Shown: positions 10,943 to 23,265 of the stretch, one piece after another
Numbering within the stretch: the stretch's first letter is position 1
How the letters are laid out: the number at the start of each line of letters is the position of its first letter
Assembly (NCBI GenBank): GCA_026874595.1
Contig: CM049320.1
Location: 45,150,714 to 45,214,713 of the forward strand
Length of the DNA: 64,000 bases
Reading direction: 5' to 3'
Source: Sipunculus nudus
Lineage: Eukaryota; Annelida; Sipuncula; Golfingiida; Sipunculidae
The notes under the pieces: generated by a model
What the model saw: only the letters and a program-made list of their open reading frames with translations
Told to the model about the DNA's origin: nothing
Databases searched by the model: none
Program-made: the position numbers and the translations under genes

Positions 10943-11699
10943 TGTTACTCAAATATGGTATAAGGTAGGAATTTAGTTACTTAGTTGAAAATTAGGTTCT
11001 GTAATCCTCTCCTCTACACTATAATTGTTTCCCTTGAAATGTACCTAATAATAATTTTCACAGCAAAAAACAGGTGGACATGAGGGGATGAAATGGACTA
11101 TTACAAATAATTATAATTTATTCTTAGAACAATCCTCACATTACAATACACTAAATCAATACAATTACACAGTATAACAATAAAAATGTACAGTACCAGA
11201 GTGTCTGGATCCTAGGCTTTGATTCTGGATACTACCACTGTCACAGCTCAACAAGAGTCCTTTAAACCCAATAATCCATGTAAATAGTAATAATACAAAG
11301 GCAAACTGGAGACAGTCCATATTAAATCTGTATTAAGTCCACTAAATATCTGACACCACTGCAATTATCAGTAAGGTCCCAAACTGACGAGAAGGTAACA
11401 CTCTTAGTGCTCGCTGGTATTTTCCTTTCTCCCGGCTCTAAACACAGCCCCTAATTTAAAGCTTCTCACCCAAAACTTCTAGAAATGGCAAATTCCAAAG
11501 AACAATACACACCCACATGAACAGACCTGAAACATCTAGAACAAAGAACTCTGTGTCTCTACACTTCAGACCCCACACACGAGCCAGTGCCCAACAAGGG
11601 AGGGACCCATAGCAACGAACCATTCCTGCCCTACACGAATCAGAATGTCAACAGACACATGTAACACCCCTGCGCACAATAAAACAGATACCTGTAACA
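10943..11699 (-). mobile_element. Probable solo LTR
   Basis: Read on the minus strand, a 757-bp block begins TGTTACAGG (at 11699) and ends GAGTAACA (at 10943). These TG...CA ends carry the inverted repeat TGTTAC/GTAACA typical of LTRs. Towards its 3' end it has AATAAA (in gaataaattataatt, about 11108-11122). No gag, pol or second LTR is adjacent. The flanks (aatta and attgt) are not a clean target duplication, so it is old or the boundary is off by a few bases. The gypsy remnant at 6640-9400 is a possible but unproven relative. Confidence 0.5.
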
Positions 11700-12067
11700 A
11701 TTGTCAGATCTATCCAGGAGTTAACTTCTATAGCGCAGACCAAGCAAAAATCCAAAAGCTTGGTTAGAATATCCTCATGATGTTTTAATTACCAATAATT
11801 AAGTACTCATTATATCTGTATTTGCAGTGTAAAATTTTATTGTGCTTATCCAAATATTGTGGTTTTTGTACACATTATTGCATAAATTGTGGTTTTGTAC
11901 ACATTTAATGCATAGATTGTGGATTTTGTACACATTTAATGCATAGTTTGTGATATACTGTACATCTGGTGCATGTGTGTGTGTGCACACATAAATCTGG
12001 ACCAGACATATACATACAGAAGTATTAATTTAATGTTTTCTTGTCTGGTTTTGCTGGATCATGACAG
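11700..12067. other. Intron upstream of COMMD9 exon 12068
   Basis: AT-rich sequence with a short imperfect repeat of about 30 bp (gcataaattgtggttttgtacacatt, near 11880-11960, about three copies). No coding exon was seen. The stretch ends in a pyrimidine-rich tract and CAG at 12065-12067, the acceptor of the COMMD9 exon. Confidence 0.6.
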
Positions 12068-12157
12068 TTGATTTCCACAAAAGCCTTGGGGATCTGCTGA
12101 CTAAAATACTTGTGGACAGACTCCCAGAGTGGAGAAATGAAGCTCTATCTAGCCAAG
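12068..12157 (+). CDS. COMMD9: COMMD9 internal exon (pre-COMM/COMM start)
   Basis: This is a 90-nt exon between a CAG acceptor (12065-12067) preceded by a pyrimidine-rich tract and a GTAAG donor at 12158. Two bases complete a codon, then 29 codons follow starting DFHKSLGDLLTKIL and including PEWRNEA, and one base is left over. The pattern FH..L..LLTKI.......WR.EA is that of vertebrate COMMD9 just before its COMM domain. The next recognised exon (58973) starts with two bases that complete the split codon, and the joined protein follows COMMD9 without a gap. COMMD9 is a subunit of the CCC/Commander complex, which works with retriever in endosomal recycling. Upstream exons were not found in the window. 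The identification is by recognition of residues, not by a database search. Confidence 0.88.
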
Positions 12158-12886
12158 GTAAGTTATGTAACATTTTTGTCATGTCAGTATGACCTCAACT
12201 AACTTAAAAGTCATCTAAAGTGACAGCACTTGTTGCATAATAAATTTACAGACCATAAATTATTTACAACAGTTAGATGGAGAAAGTTCAGAAAGGTCTT
12301 AATCAAATCTCCCAGGGAAATGGGAAATTAGGTGAACTGTCAAATTTATTGGCCAGTAGGCATAAACAGTGTTAAGTGTAGCTGTACAAAAATTTGGTAT
12401 TGGATTATGAAATATTATTGGATGACTGATTCTGAAGGTCGGGGGATACTGGTTACTATGGCTTCAACACAGTCCTCTGCTGCTGCTGCTGTGGTGAATC
12501 CATGCAAGCATGAAAACTAAAAAAAATAATTCATTGATCTTTTTCAAACCTTTCCTGTACATAGATATTGGTGAGAGGATGATCCATTTATAAAATGGGG
12601 TCATGTCGGACATTTACTTAGTGAGTGACAGTGACATTTACTCTTCTGAGCTAGATAGTAATTATCCTTAATATACTGCTATAAGGGGGGGGGGGGGGAT
12701 GACCCAGATATAAAAAGAAATAGTTTTAGTAATCAAGTCTCTTTATTCTTGTGAGAAGTATCACTTATCAATCAATACAAAATTTTATCAAGGAATGTTT
12801 TCAGTGAACTGCTTGGTGGGCTTTACCAAGCTTTTATCAGTTAGATCACTTTATTCACAATTTATGGTAATGATCTGGCCTTTGTT
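12158..12886. other. Unassigned intronic sequence
   Basis: No family-level repeat or exon was recognised. It contains a G run of 13-14 near 12686 and two similar phrases (gatgatccatttataaaa near 12578 and gatgacccagatataaaa near 12699) that may be the ends of an old short repeat. The open frame at 12332-12520 looks like chance. Confidence 0.4.
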
Positions 12887-13772
12887 AGCGAACCTGTGAG
12901 CTTATGTGATGGCGCGGTGGCGTCCGTCCACCTTTCGTGGCTTTTCTATCCGCTGTCCATGGCTGTAAGTCAGAAATTGTTGGAGCTAGCAGCTCCAAAT
13001 TAAATGTAAGAATTAGTCACAATTGTAACTTTGTGCCCTAGAGATTATTATTTGGTATCTGCATTAATTTAGATTTTATGCAGAAAAAGCTTAAAAACCT
13101 TTAAAAATCTTCTTCTCTGAAACTGTCGAGCCAAATTGTCCAATATTTCACAGAAATGTTTCCTGGAACAATCTCTCCGAAGTTTGTTCAAATGGTTCCA
13201 GTTTGGTGATTTTTGGCCGAGTTGGTCATCTGTCCAAAAAAGCACACTAAAATTAAAATCTCAGAAACGGCTGGAGCTGTCATCACCAAATTTATGCCAA
13301 TGTTTGTCATATATGTCATATCTTAAATTGAAAAATTGGTGGCGCCACCTCCATTGATCTGTTTTTTGCAAGCGAAAATGTAATTTTAGACTTTTCTTGC
13401 TTATACACTGTTTTATGGTGAAACTGTTAAGCTGATCAGTTTAAACTTTACAAGAATTATCCTATGGTAGGGTTCTGCCAGTTTTATAAGAATAGATTTG
13501 GTAAATTCAGCTTAATAAAAGCAGTGTAGCCAATTGAAAAAGGCTTATTTTGTTTGAAAACAACATGCCGAGTTTCAGCAGCCAAGTCAAGAGGTCACTC
13601 AGTTCAACCAGGTGGTTTCTTGACATCACCATGGCAACTGACCTGGCTCAGTCTGGTGTCTAGACACTTCGTCTAGACATCTAGACACAGCGTCTAGATG
13701 CAGTATGGCCAGATTAGAACAATTAGAACTTTATCTTTCAACTGTTTGAAAAAAAACTTGGTTTGCATTTTT
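12887..13772 (+). repeat. Family C element, 5' end and core
   Basis: The 5' end gcgaacctgtgagcttatg (12888-) is followed by a GTCCGTCC stretch, then ggagctagcagctcc and a core unit with tctgaaactgtcnagccaaattgtccaatatttcacagaaatg and an exact GGTGGCGCCACC palindrome at 13338-13349. The copy is interrupted at 13773, in the phrase ttggtttgcattttt, by a D2 element. The same core recurs at 25922-28469, 39376-40300 and 48092-50333. Confidence 0.8.
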
Positions 13773-15240
13773 AGCTCAGCTGACTAAAGTCATCTGAGCT
13801 ATAGTCGTGGTCCTTTGTTCGTCGTCCGTCCGGCTGTCCGGCCGTCCAGCTGTCCGTCCGTTAACAGGGCACGTTTTGAAAGCGTTGGACCTATGATCCC
13901 AAAATTTTGCATACCATTAGATGTCCCTAAAATCTCATACCATACCAAAAATTGGGCCATTAGGATTTCGTTCCTTCAAGATATTAATGAAAAACCTCCA
14001 TTTTCCATAAAAAAGCCATTGTTACAGTTTAAGGCTGCCTAATATCAAAACCACTGATCGGTTTTTGATCATATTTAGTATTCATATTCTTCCATACATT
14101 TTCTATGAACATATTAAAATTAAGGTCAGTGTTGGGTATTATTTTGAAGTTATGGGCCAAAATATAATGCAATTTTTTAAAAATCAGGAAATATATTTAC
14201 TCACCTAAGATGAGAATTGCTGAAGCTGGAGACTTTTTTTCAGGATTATAACTTTATTTAATCAAGATTCAATTGTTTACCCAAAATTAGATCTGAATTT
14301 TGCAAATTTTCAAGTTATTAGCATAAATAAAAAATCAATACCTTAAATTTTGTCCAACTTTGGCAATGGCATGTTTTTACCCTGTAAGCACTGTTGATTT
14401 AATTTTCACAGCATATATACATAAGGATTTAATCTTTTAAAATATGAAATTTCAAAGAAATTGATTGAAAAGAGTAGCTTTTATTCAAGTTTTCATAGAT
14501 CATGTCAAGTGTTGTTTACACCTAGCCCACATAGTAGTACAGCCTTCACTTGCATTATGTAACCCACCCCAGGCAGCTTGCCTTGGCTCAGGTTGGCCAC
14601 TACCAGCAGGCTTCCCCTCTGCCCTGCACTCCCCCCCCCCCCAGATGGTGCATAAACTAGATGAATGTTATTATTTTCTGTATTTGAATAATTCTTATTC
14701 TAGGCTATGCTACATTTTAGATTTTGTATTGTACCACCAGGGTTCAATTGATTAAAGTGCACATTTAATTGTGTCCACCACTTATTGCTATGAAAGTTTG
14801 GATGTTCATCAGATAAGTAATTCCTTACTTCAGAAGAGTAAAAACTTCACCAGGTGTGAAATTCCAGTAATAAAATTAAAGCTGAGATAGTTATTGGCAC
14901 AATGATATTGTTTGTCTCTCATTCAACCAACAGTGTGTATACTTTAATTGAAAGGATGTTTTATTTTATCAAATTTACTGAATCTTTTATTTTATTTCGG
15001 TGAATAAAATTAAGCATGTACCATGTGCAAAACTTTTTAATAGTGATTCAAGGAATAATCTTGTAGATGCCGTGTTGTGGCATTATTTTCTTTTAAATTC
15101 AGTTTAAACATTTGTGATTTAAAAATAATAAAATATATGTGTATGCATAATATGACCCAATATGAGCTACACTCTGGATATATAATGATTGCAACTTTTG
15201 CAACAATTATAATATTTTAATTTATATTTTCAGTTTTTTA
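13773..15240 (+). repeat. Family D2 element, left part
   Basis: The D-type 5' hairpin (AGCTCAGCTGACT) is followed by (GTCC)n and then by a mostly unique core rather than a tandem array: ttagatgtccctaaaatctc, aaggctgcctaatatcaaaacc, a poly(C) run at about 14629-14642, and gtgattcaaggaataatcttgtagatgccgtg. It is interrupted at 15241 by family A. Its continuation is at 17115-17290. Confidence 0.8.
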
Positions 15241-17114
15241 TGCCCCCGCCACAAAGTGGCCGGGGCATATAGTTTTACCCATGTCCGTCCTTCCGTCATT
15301 CCGTCATTCCGAATCAAAAACAGTTGTACGGACTTTTTTTCGCAATGCCTGCAGATATTGGCCTGATTTTTGGTGTGTTGGCAGATAATGACCAGTTACA
15401 GATCGAGTTTGCATTTCTTCCCAGTTGACCTACTTTTGACCGTTTTACGGCTCCTAAAGTTAGAAAATTTCATGAAAAATATAAATTTTCATGACAAATA
15501 CACATGTACGGACTTTTTTTCGCAGTGCCTGCAGATATTGGCCTGATTTTTGGTGTGTGGGCAGATAATGACAAGTTACAGATAAAGTTCGCGTTTCGTC
15601 CCAGTTGACCTAGTTTTGACCATTTTACGGCTCCTGAACTTAGAAAATTTCATGAAAAATATAAATTTTCATGACAAATACACATGTACAGACTTTTTTT
15701 CGCAATGCCTGCAGATATTGGCCTGATTTTTGGTGTGTGGGCAGATAATGACCAGTTAAAGATCAAGTTCGCGTTTTGTCCCAGTTGACCTATTTTTGAC
15801 CATTTTATGGCTCCTGAACTTAGAAAATTTCATGAAAAATAGAAATTTTCATGACAAATACACATGTACAGACTTTTTTCGCAATGCCTGCAGATATTGG
15901 CCTGATTTTTGGTGTGTGGCCAGATAATCCCCAGTTACAGATTGAGTTCGCGTTTCGTCCCGGTTGACCTACTTTTGACCGTTTTACGGTTCCTAAACTT
16001 AGAAAAATTCATGAAAAATAGAAATTTTCATGACAAATACACATGTACAGCCGTTTTTAGCCCTCAGCTCATAGGCTGATGGGCTATTGTTGTCACCCAA
16101 GCTGTCCGTCTGTCCATCCGTCTGTCCAGTGTCTGTCCGTCCGTCCGTTCCGCGTCTGTTAACTTTAACTTGTGAGCGGGATATCTCTAAAAGGATTCAC
16201 GGTTGCAATTTTATTTCATCAGTGAAGATGTATATCGATAAAACCTCGGTCAAGTTTGAAGATGGGTGACCTTGACCCATTTTTCTACATTTTAGAGCTG
16301 ATTATAGAAAAACACTCAGAAGTTTATATCTCAGGAACCATTGTGTGGATTTTCACAAAACTTACTCTGATCATTGGGACTGATGGTCTGTATGTGCTGC
16401 ACAATTTCAGTGGCGCCACCTGCAATTTCTGATTTTTTAATGAAATTTTATCGGATTTTTTCAATTTTGGCCTTTTGTGCGTATATCTCCAAAGGTATTC
16501 AACACAGGAACTTCATTTCCTCAGTGCTATTGCATTATATTTACAAAATCTTGGTCAAGTTCAAAGATGGTGATCTTGACCTACTTTTCAAGGTCACAGA
16601 GCTCAGTATAGAGAAAAACTTAGGAGCTTATTTCTCAGGAAGCATTTGGTGGATTGTTATGAAACATGGTATATACCTCTCCAATTTAAATTTATAAATG
16701 ATTATCAACTTTTGCTAATATTCTAGTTTCGCAATGCAATGCTTACAGATACTGGCCTAATGTTTGGTCTGTGGCGGCATAATGACCACTTACAGATCGA
16801 GTTCGCGTTTCGTCCCAGTTAACCTATTTTTCACCATATGACAGATCCTGAACATAGAAAATTTCATGAAAGACAGAAATTTTCATGAAAAATGCACATA
16901 TATGGACTTTTTTTCAAAATGCCTGCAGATACTGGCCTGATTTTTGGTGTGTTGCTTGATAATGACCCTTTACAGATCGAGTTTGCATTTTGCCCTTGTT
17001 GACCTACTTTGGACCATACAACACTTCCTGAACTTAAAAAATTTTACAAAATTTAACAAATGTTTCTAATTTGCCCCAGGCGGGGGCATTCCTGTCATTC
17101 CGACACATCTAGTT
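15241..17114 (+). repeat. Family A element, complete ends, split by a family E element
   Basis: The 5' hairpin TGCCCCCGCCAC-aaa-GTGGCCGGGGCA (15241-15267, one mismatch) is followed by a CCGTC-rich tract and about six 180-bp units (gcctgcagatattgg near 15.35, 15.53, 15.71, 15.89, 16.74 and 16.92 kb). The 3' end has the subterminal AGGCGGGGGCA (17078-17088), inverted relative to the 5' arm, then a decayed hairpin (17092-17106) and ATCTAGTT. Between units four and five a whole E element sits in a T-run. Flanking D2 core resumes directly at 17115 with the same tatataatnattgcaac phrase that precedes the insertion. Confidence 0.88.
16059..16728 (+). repeat. Family E element nested in family A
   Basis: The 5' hairpin is built from AGCCCTCAGC and GGCTGATGGGCT, followed by GTCC/GTCT repeats (16103-16150), a core with cttgtgagcgggatatctc and AGTGGCGCCACC (16409-16420), and a 3' end gctaatattctagtt (16714-16728) with a weak hairpin. 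The element starts in a T-run of the A unit (ccgttttt) and ends CTAGTT, after which the A unit continues. Confidence 0.82.
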
Positions 17115-17300
17115 TACTCATGATATATAATTATTGCAACTTTTGCAACAATTCTAATATTTTAACTTATATTTTCAGTTTTTTTTATTTAAAATTTATA
17201 AAACTTTTAATGGAAAAAGTGGATATGCTAAAAAAATAGGCTTATATATAAACTTAAATGCATTATTCCCTTGAAAGAGAAATAAAGGTACATCCTAGTT
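17115..17300 (+). repeat. Family D2 core, continuation
   Basis: This matches the D2 core at 29770-29970 and 35710-35900 (aaaagtggatatgct, cttatatataaactt, cattattcccttgaaag). It is cut at 17301 by a B element. Confidence 0.75.
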
Positions 17301-18485
17301 GTATCCGCCAAAACAGAGTTTTGCAGATACTATGTTTTCAGTCAGACGCCACTGCTGCCGCCACAGCAAAGGTTTCTGGAGAACTCCTCCGTAACCATTG
17401 GGCAGAATTTTTTAAAATTCAGGATTATGATCAGTTCAGATGTGAACTGCTGCTCCCTCATTTTTGGTTGACCTTTGACCTTTACTCTGCCCAGCGTCCA
17501 TTGGTGCATCTGTTTCCACTCATAAACCCACATAATTCGGGAATTGTTTGACCAATCAGGCTAAACATTTTTCACAAATGTAGCCCTTGGATAGCTTTAT
17601 AACATACACTAAAAATGGTGGCGCCACCTGCAACCATTTTTGCATAGTGTCCATCTGTTTGTCTGCCTTGGGATTATATCACTCATCTTGGCAGTGGTTT
17701 GAATTTGGCAGTGCCTAAAATTTTGCAGTTTTATACATCCTGGACAGCTTTCTTGATTTTATGACAGGTGGCGCCACCTACGTTCTAGTTTACGCTGCAG
17801 ACATCCAGGCTGGTATCTCAGGAACTGTTTGACGAATTGGGCCAAAATTTTGCATGTGTATAGATCTCATATAGGTCTTTATCATACACAAAACTTGAGG
17901 GGCCACCTGCAACCATTTTTGCACAGCATCTGTCTGTTTGTCTGCCATGGGCTAAAATCACTCATATCTCTGTAGTGGTTTGACATAACTGCCTAAAATT
18001 TTGCAGGTTTATACATCCTGGACAGCTTTCTTGATTTTATGACAGGTGGCGCCACTTACATTCTAGTTTACGCTGCAGACATCCAAGCTCATATCTCGGG
18101 AACCATTTGACCGATTGGGCAAAAATTGTGCATGTGTTTAGATCTCACATAGGGCTTTATCATACAAAAACCTGGAGGGGCCACCTGGAACCATTTTTGC
18201 ACAGCGTCTGTCTGTTTGTCTGCCGTGGGCTAAAATCACTCATATACATGTAGTGGTTTGACTTTTCTGCCGAAAATTTCGCATATGTATACAACTTGGA
18301 CAGCTTTTTGGATTTGTGGTAGGTGGCACAACCTACATAAACATTTAGGCTGCAGACATCCATGCTAATATGCAACACACCTCACTCTATTTCCCCTTGC
18401 CACTCAATCCATGCCTCATTTCACCTGTTTCACTCTGATTTTGGTGGATACACGTAGTCACTTGTTGACTATCTGTATTCTAGTT
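17301..18485 (+). repeat. Family B element
   Basis: The 5' hairpin GTATCCGCCAAAAC-aga-GTTTTGCAGATAC lies at 17301-17330. The core has about 280-bp units with tatctcaggaaccgtttgac, catccatctgtttgtctgcc and the exact palindrome GGTGGCGCCACC at 17617 and 17767. The 3' end has GGTGGATACAC, a hairpin GTAGTC...GACTAT (18454-18472) and TATTCTAGTT (to 18485). A perfect DR1-type AGGTCA pair lies at 17469-17481. Confidence 0.85.
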
Positions 18486-18643
18486 TTTAAAGTTTACGCA
18501 TTTTTTCTCTATTTTTGAGATACATGAATACAGACACAATCTTGGCCTGTTGGTTAGTCTGATTGATGCTTCAGTTGAATGGGAATTCCTTTTGCGAATC
18601 TTATCCCAGTCAGCTGAGCGTCATGACCCATGGGTCATTTGTT
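18486..18643 (+). repeat. Family D1 3' tail
   Basis: This is the same sequence as the end of the D1 arrays (ttttctctatttttgagatacatgaatac..., compare 6320-6505). It ends in the palindrome TGACCCATGGGTCA (18624-18637) and TTTGTT. The D1 body to its left is missing because the B element ends immediately before it. Confidence 0.8.
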
Positions 18644-18666
18644 CATATATTCCTGATTTCTTTTTT

Positions 18667-21488
18667 AGCTCAGGTGACTATAAGTCACCTGAGCTATAGT
18701 CATCCGTCCATCCATCTGTCCATAGATGTGGCATGTTTTGAAACCGTAAGACCTAGGAATCCAAAACTTGGTATAATGTTAGATGTCCCCAAGATCTCCT
18801 ACCAAGCCAAAAACTGAATCTTTGCGACTTCGTTCCTTTGAGAAATTAAGGAAAACCTCAATATTTTTATTAAAAACCTATTTTCACACTTCAGGACTGC
18901 CTAATATCAAACCACTCATCTGTTTTTTCTCATATTTACTAAAATATTCCTCTATATATAGCCTATGGACATGCCAGAAATAAGGTCTGTATTATATAAT
19001 TTAAAAAAGTAATGGGCCCAAACATATTGCACTTTGTAAAAAAATCAGGAAAAATATTTGGTCACTTAACACAAAAAAAATTTAAAGCTATGGACTTTTT
19101 TTCAGTACCTTATTTCCTTGATTAGATGCCGGGCCTCAAATAGACGCCTGCCTTGTTTAGTCGCCGGGGTAAAACAGTGTCCCAGAAAAATAAACGCCGG
19201 TCTTGTTCACAGGCCTGGTGTCAGAGTAGTTTCCATTTTGCCGCCAGATGTCTTATCCCTTCACTATAATTGGTGCATTTACCAGTAAAATTGACCATAG
19301 ATTGTATGAATTTAGATTTGTGTTTTTATTGATATTTAATTCTTCTGTAAATATTTCTTTTATCTTACGTGAATGCCTGTTTCCATGCATGAGACACACC
19401 AAATATTCCCGATTAGACCTTATGATTAAAGCCGATCACCGATCCTAATAAACACTACACAAATACATCAGCAGTGAAAAGCTTACACTATCACTGCTGT
19501 CAAGCTAGATAAAAATAGTACCGCCTGATACAACCGCTTCAACTAGGTACGGTAAAAGTATACCTCACGGATGGTTGAACAGAACTGTCCAAATACGTTT
19601 TGGCACATATTTCTTGTGTACCATGAAGACACCATATGATAATGTCAAGCGGTACAATTTGTAGCTACTGTCAAGCCAAGTTATGCTCCTTGCGTTCATT
19701 TTTGTAGCGCTTTTAAGTGCGTCCCCACTGTTACCAAAACCACACTTCTGAGATAAACTTTAAAGTTGAAAATAGTATTTAATCTTGTCGATAGTATTTA
19801 ATAATCGCGAGGCCCACGCGGACAGATTCTTGTGGACAACTGCAATCTCTCGCTGTGATTCCTCGTTAATTCTTATTGTGGTGCGTGGTTGTGGAGATTG
19901 CGAGTGTCCCATATCCCTATGGCATCTAAGGAAATTTTGTACACACAATCCGTGTACCGGCGATGTTTTCCATTGTGTCCCTAAGTAGTGACCAGTGGGT
20001 TTATTGTTTCGGCATGTTCTATTTTTTAGTTTGTCTGATGAGCCTGATAATGTATTTTTTAATAAACGCCAGCCCTAAATAGAAGCCGGCCTTGTTTAGA
20101 AGCCGGGTCAAAGCAGGGTTTGAAAACAATAAACGCCCGGGCATCTATTCAAGGAAATACAGTAATATAACTTTTATTAATCAAAATAATGGTATATACA
20201 AAATTAGATCAAAATTTTTTTAAATTTTTAAATTATTAGCAAAAATTAAAAAATTGGTATCATAAATTTTGCCCTAATTTGACAATGGCACGTTCTTTCT
20301 CGTAAGTATATTTAATTTATTTTTCACAGCCGGGAAACATGAGGATCTAATCTGTTGAAATCTGAAATTTGAAAGTAAAAGCTGAAAAATTATTCTAATT
20401 ATTGAAGTTTTTCAGATGCTCTAATGTATTTGCATTTTAAATATCCAAGACCCCACTCTTGCTCCCCACAGCCTTGCCTAGGTAACCTTATTAGTGATGC
20501 AGCACTCAAGAAGTAATCCAAGAGATGCCACGTTGTGCTGATGTAGCATTTTTAAGAAATTATTTCCTTTTAAATGATTAAACAAACTATAATTTAACCC
20601 ATGCATAATTTGATAAAATATGAAACAAATCATGGATAAATAAAGGTGCAATTTAAAATTGTGCATTCTGGAGTGTTATTTTCAAATATTTATTGCTTTG
20701 CAAATAAAAAAAATATATTTTATAAAAAAAGAAAAGAGATATATCTGTGTGCATTATGTAATGTTACCTGACTAGATTAAGTATAAATGTTGATACATTT
20801 TAGATTTGTGAATCAGTTTAAAAGTTTCAGATATATATGATATACTGTAAATATATAGTAAAATTTATAAACTTAAAAAAAATGACTTAACAAAAGAAAA
20901 AATAGGATCTAATGCAAATATTTGTTCATTATTTTCCTGTCTCAGTAGAATGGAAATTAAAGTTATTTGCTTTGTTTTCCATCTCTCTGCCTGTTTTTAA
21001 ATATTTAAAAATAATTTCATTTGAATTAAATTTTATCCTTTACATATATGCAGAGGTGCTGTAACTCTCACCAGTCCGTGTAAGCATCATCGAATTTAAT
21101 TCTGTATTCTGTATTTATATCCAAAGGTGTTGTAACTCCCCCCCCCCCCCCAGTCATTGAGCCTTAGTTCCTGAGCACTGAGGATAATATTTTTATTGCA
21201 ACTTAAAAAAATCTATGGTGATGCAGTTATAACTGTCAGAATAAGTTGATTTTTCCCTTGGTGCATAACTAAATGGTTTCAGGCCAAAGGTTTGATTTAT
21301 TACACAGTGCATATGTTTTAGCTAATGTCCATTATTCTATAATTAACAGAGGTTCATTTTAGCAGGGCCATTTTCTCTTAGCTTTTGAAATGGTAATATA
21401 CATGAAAAACCAAAAGAAATAAAAATATTTTGCAGTTACTAATATTTTCAAACATTCAGCTGAGCAATGTGACCCATGGGTCCCTTGT
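18667..21488 (+). repeat. Family D2 element, split by a TIR element
   Basis: The 5' hairpin (AGCTCAGGTGACT-ata-AGTCACCTGAGCT, perfect in this copy) is followed by GTCC repeats, the D2 core up to 19107, and then the 19108-20159 insertion. The core resumes with the same cagtaatataacttttattaatc phrase, a poly(C) run near 21140-21151, and the 3' end TGACCCATGGGTCC at 21470-21483 with CTTGTT. Confidence 0.82.
19108..20159. mobile_element. TIR element (~1.05 kb, MITE-like) with 5-bp CAGTA duplication
   Basis: The left end tatttccttgattagatgcc and the right end, reverse complemented (tatttccttgaatagatgcc), are inverted repeats. Imperfect similarity extends about 90 bp inward (tagacgcctgccttgttta versus the right-end counterpart). 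CAGTA occurs on both sides (19103-19107 and 20160-20164), and removing the element restores the D2 core phrase ttcagtaatataac. No transposase is visible. Short frames at 19248-19448 and 19760-19988 match nothing I recognise. The superfamily is undecided. Confidence 0.75.
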
Positions 21489-21755
21489 TTATAAAAAGTC
21501 AGCTGAAATACATTTTGTATTGGGAAAATTTATTTCAAAGTTATTTCAAGCAGGCACCACTTTTGTCCGCAGATGGCAGCACTTGGTTTCTCCTGGGCAT
21601 ATTGCCAGTGCCTTCATGTTGGCTATTAGCCAAGATGATGTCAGCTCTAAATAGTTTTGGCACAGTGCCAGGATTGGAAGATTTGCAGCCAGGTATAGGT
21701 CAAGAGTTCACTCAGTCCTGTAGCTGCATTTTATTTATAGCATGTCTTTCAGCGT
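21489..21755 (+). repeat. Family C core fragment
   Basis: This matches the C core at 49515-49760 (gtcagctgaaaagcattttgtattggg, gatggcagcacttgg, caagagttcactcagtgcagtagctgc). It lies between the D2 3' end and the gypsy pol fragment. Confidence 0.7.
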
Positions 21756-21845
21756 GTAATCATTTGCAGTATTCTCTGCAAGTTTGTCCCATACTGGACC
21801 ACTAAACTGCTTAGTTGACTTTATCATTTCTATATGCAGATCAAT

Positions 21846-23265
21846 TTATCTACTCTGTTCAGCTTCTGTTAAATAGGCACGTGAAAGAGTATCCGCTACC
21901 ACTAGGTATTTTCCTGGTATGTATTCTAAGGTAATATCATAGCGGCGAAGTCGGAGCATTAATCTCTGTAGTCTTGGGGTCAGGTCACACAAGTGCTTGC
22001 AAAGCAACCAACGGCTTATGATCAGTTTCTGCCATGACTGGTGATCCATAAATATAGTCATGAAACTTTTCGGTAGCAAATACTAATCCTAGCAGCTCCT
22101 TTTCAATTTGAGCGTAATTACGCTCAGCTGATGACATAGACCTAGAGGCATAAGCGACTGGTCTCCAGTGATTGTCAGTCTCTTGGAGTAACACGGCACC
22201 TAGACCAGTTTTAGATGCATCTGAAGACACTTTGTGTTTTTTCTTTGGATCAAAGAACTGAAGTATTGGCTCACATGTCAGTGCATCTTTGAGTTGTTGC
22301 CACTCACCTGCATGTTCTGAAGTCCACCGCCATTTACTATCATTCAACAACAGTTCTCTGAGGCATGTTGTTTTCACAGACATATTGGGTATAAATCTAG
22401 ATGAATAATTAACCATACCTAAAGCTCTCTGGAGCTCTTCTTTGCATGTTGGGTCTGGCATTTTCTCAATTGCGCTCACTTTCTTTGGATCTGGACAGAC
22501 TCCATCACCGGTTAATTTATCACCAACAAATGTCAAAGCTGGTTCTGCTATTTCACATTTGTTCAAGTTAAGTTTCAAGCCAGCTTCTCTAATAATATCC
22601 AGAACTCTTTTCAGTCTCTGGTCATGCTCATCTTGATCTTTAGCATACACGATAATATCGTCAATATACACTTTGACACCAGGTAAGTCTTCAAACAGTT
22701 GAGCAATCTTAGCATAAAAAATTTCTGGTGCACAGCTTATTCCGAAGGGCATACGCTTGAATGAATATCTCCCGAAAGGGGTCGCCACTGTACAGAGTTT
22801 GGAACTCTGTTCATCAAGCTGTAGGTTATAAAACCCTTGTGATGCATCTAGTTTTGAAAACAACTTTGCACCTGCCATGTCACTTTGTATCTCTGATCGG
22901 TCTGGTAAGTGACAATGTTCTCGGCATACATACTGATTTAACTTGATAGGGTCCATACAAATTCTCAATTGACCACTTGGCTTTTCTACTATCACTAGCG
23001 GCATAACCCAGTCAGTTGGTCCCTGTGTTTTCTCTATTACACCGAGGTTTTCTAACCGATCAAGTTCTTGTTTGAGTTTATCTTTGAGTGCTACTGGCAC
23101 TCTTCTAGCTGCATATATTACTGGACATGCATTTTCTTTCAGCTTGATGTTTACTGTTCCTTCTAGGCAGCCTAAACCTTTGAATATATCTTTGTATTCT
23201 TCTGCTACTCTGTCTTTAGTCAGAGGACTCGCTTCACTGACACTGTAAACTTTACAGACTTCTAG
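21846..23265 (-). pseudogene. Reverse transcriptase and RNase H of the Mag-like element
   Basis: The RT frame is open from about 23265 to 21985. Residues are counted from VPVALKDKL at 23100. Substrate and fingers motifs come first (WVMPLVIVEKPSGQLRICMD), then motif A KLDASQGFYN with catalytic Asp at about residue 85, RMPFGISCAPEIF, and the catalytic VYIDDIIVYA at 144-153 (YIDD). RNase H follows with KVSSDASKTGLGAVLLQ (first Asp) and AETDHKPL. The frame shifts at about 22000, and the reading continues to 21846 with RLRRYDITLEYIPGK...ADTLSRA, the usual RNase H end in Ty3 elements. There is no ATG at the RT start, as expected inside a polyprotein. All RT catalytic residues are intact, but the single frameshift and missing integrase make it non-functional. 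Confidence 0.88.

Noticed and set aside
14465-14755. ORF across the poly(C) region of D2 (and its twin at 34966-35160)
   Set aside because: The two are D2 copies of each other, broken at different points, with frames running through poly(C).
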